From: Dyella_A sp050749815
Lineage (GTDB): Bacteria > Pseudomonadota > Gammaproteobacteria > Xanthomonadales > Rhodanobacteraceae
DNA length: 64,000 nucleotides
Direction: 5' to 3'
Assembly: GCF_050749815.1 (NCBI RefSeq)
Contig: NZ_CP192735.1
Coordinates: 3,534,001-3,598,000 of the forward strand
Part shown: one piece after another, positions 63,017 to 64,000 of the stretch
How positions within the stretch are numbered: position 1 is the first letter of the stretch
How the letters are laid out: each line of letters opens with the position of its first letter
Translations under genes and position numbers: made by a program
The notes under the pieces: model-generated
Database searches by the model: none
Seen by the model: the letters and a program-made list of their open reading frames with translations, nothing else
What the model was told of the DNA's origin: nothing

Positions 63017-64000
63017 GCGCCGCTCCCGAGAATTTGCGACGGTTCGCACATCGCTTCTACCTGTGTAATGGCTGCCGAGCCTTGCCTGGTCTCCGTGGCT
63101 TGGGACCCCAGCTTGTAAGGTACCGAACAGCCTCTCGCGGTACCGTGCTCCGCCCAGCGGATATCCAGCTGCCCGCTCTCGTGGGAGACGCGCACCATGA
63201 TCCGTCCAGCCTGGCCCACCACGCCGACTACGCGATCCTCTTCGTCTCGCACCTCGGCACCGAACGGCAGCGTCTTTCCATTGGCCAGCTTCGTCTGGAT
63301 CAGCACAAACCGACCGCTCTCACTCTTGAACTTCACCAGTACCACGGCGCCGGCTCGCGGCGCGACCTGGGCGCTGGTGTTGTCCAGCTGCACGTCCAGC
63401 GGTAACCCGGTCGGGTCGATGGTGAGCGTGTTGAGCACGTAGGGCGTGACGTAGGGCACCAGAGCGTAGCCGTGGCTGTCGATACGCAGCCCGGCTGCAT
63501 TGCCTACGCGCGCACCGGCTGCATGGGGGGCCTCGACAATGGCCACCGTATCGCCGAGCTGCTGGCCGAACGTGATGCCGCCCGGATGCGCGACGACGCC
63601 GCCAGCCACGTTCAGCGAGGCCTGCGAATAGCCGCTGCCATGGCCAAATCCTGCGTTCAACTGAACGTGCGGGCCGCGATAGCCGCCCGTGACGCTGGCT
63701 GTGCTGCCCGCGCTGCCTGTGCTCGCCGTGTTGTCGTGGCTGGCAGTGGCGCCGTAGGTGAACTGGTCGCTGGCGCCGGCGGTGCCGCTCAGGGTCGCCT
63801 GCTCCTGCATGCCGCCGGAGGTATCGCGTGCCACGCTGCCGGTGAGTATCGGGGTGTGCGGACTATCGCCCAGTGGGATGGTCACGGACGCCATGAAGCG
63901 ATTGTCGCTGCGGCCGAACAGGTCGCGCTCCCGACTGGCCGACAGGCTGTAGGTCATGCGGCCCAGCGAGTTGTTGTAGCCCACCTGGTACTGCGTGTCG
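63013..64000 (-). CDS. Fimbrial outer-membrane usher protein (C-terminal part, runs off window)
   Basis: At least 328 residues of the C-terminal part of a chaperone-usher pore protein; the frame is open to the window edge. Repeated beta strands (YSLSASRERDLFGRSDNRFMASVTIPLG) belong to the barrel, followed by the C-terminal plug-like domains with DSHGYALVPYVTPYVLNTLTIDP and PRAGAVVLVKFKSESGR, an FGAEVRDEEDRVVGVVGQAGRIMV block and late cysteines. It exports and assembles the fimbrial subunits. The chaperone gene is expected beyond the right edge. Confidence 0.94.
   Translation of the reverse strand, partial: DTQYQVGYNNSLGRMTYSLSASRERDLFGRSDNRFMASVTIPLGDSPHTPILTGSVARDTSGGMQEQATLSGTAGASDQFTYGATASHDNTASTGSAGSTASVTGGYRGPHVQLNAGFGHGSGYSQASLNVAGGVVAHPGGITFGQQLGDTVAIVEAPHAAGARVGNAAGLRIDSHGYALVPYVTPYVLNTLTIDPTGLPLDVQLDNTSAQVAPRAGAVVLVKFKSESGRFVLIQTKLANGKTLPFGAEVRDEEDRVVGVVGQAGRIMVRVSHESGQLDIRWAEHGTARGCSVPYKLGSQATETRQGSAAITQVEAMCEPSQILGSGA

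Overview
This window comes from a high-GC gammaproteobacterium. It most resembles the Xanthomonadales/Lysobacterales, probably Rhodanobacteraceae (Rhodanobacter- or Dyella-like). That placement is inferred from three things: a lipase with the C-terminal XVIPCD-type tail of Xanthomonadales type IV secretion effectors, a type II secretion cluster in the Xanthomonas xps order (E-F-G-H-I-J-K-L-M-N-D), and REP-like palindromes of the TGTAGGAGCGCAC type. No rRNA, tRNA, CRISPR array or intact insertion sequence was recognised.

Layout. 1-4650 is a type IV secretion segment: the VirD4 coupling ATPase, then a lipoprotein whose stop overlaps the start of a class-3 lipase carrying a candidate VirD4-recognition tail. 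This looks like an antibacterial immunity/effector pair. 4830-11770 (minus strand) is a formate operon: an OFA-family transporter followed by fdsG-fdsB-fdsA-fdsD, a soluble NAD-dependent molybdenum formate dehydrogenase without fdsC. 12-23.6 kb is housekeeping and accessory metabolism: monomeric isocitrate dehydrogenase, a TraB/GumN-like protein, a LysR regulator divergent from a small gene and an aldo/keto reductase, glutathione-dependent formaldehyde dehydrogenase (frmA), a NYN-domain protein, an exported methyltransferase, rluE, an ArsR regulator divergent from a frameshifted flavin reductase, and a TatD hydrolase.

24-31.1 kb encodes surface and secreted proteins: a small exported protein translationally coupled to a zinc metalloprotease with PA and PPC domains, then a 1457-residue trimeric autotransporter adhesin with a large, nearly identical internal duplication. 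31.2-42 kb is a complete core type II secretion operon, gspE to gspD, with almost every junction overlapping. 42-54 kb holds the helicase HrpB, a DUF2167 membrane protein, a CHASE-PAS-GGDEF-EAL protein, an exported M28 peptidase, a flavoprotein, a tiny exported protein ending in CXXCH, the helicase DbpA and a signal peptidase I paralogue. 54-61.4 kb holds a decayed fragment resembling rluF, a large hybrid histidine kinase, intact rluF, an ABC-2 exporter pair and a ferredoxin-NADP reductase. The right end is a chaperone-usher fimbrial locus: a pilin-like protein, a tip adhesin, and an usher that runs off the window.

How the genes connect. FrmA makes S-formylglutathione from formaldehyde; once hydrolysed this yields formate, which FdsGBAD can oxidise to CO2 with NADH formation. 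The type II system, the exported protease and M28 peptidase, the adhesin and the fimbriae together suggest a surface-active, environmental lifestyle. The type IV lipase points to contact-dependent competition with other bacteria.
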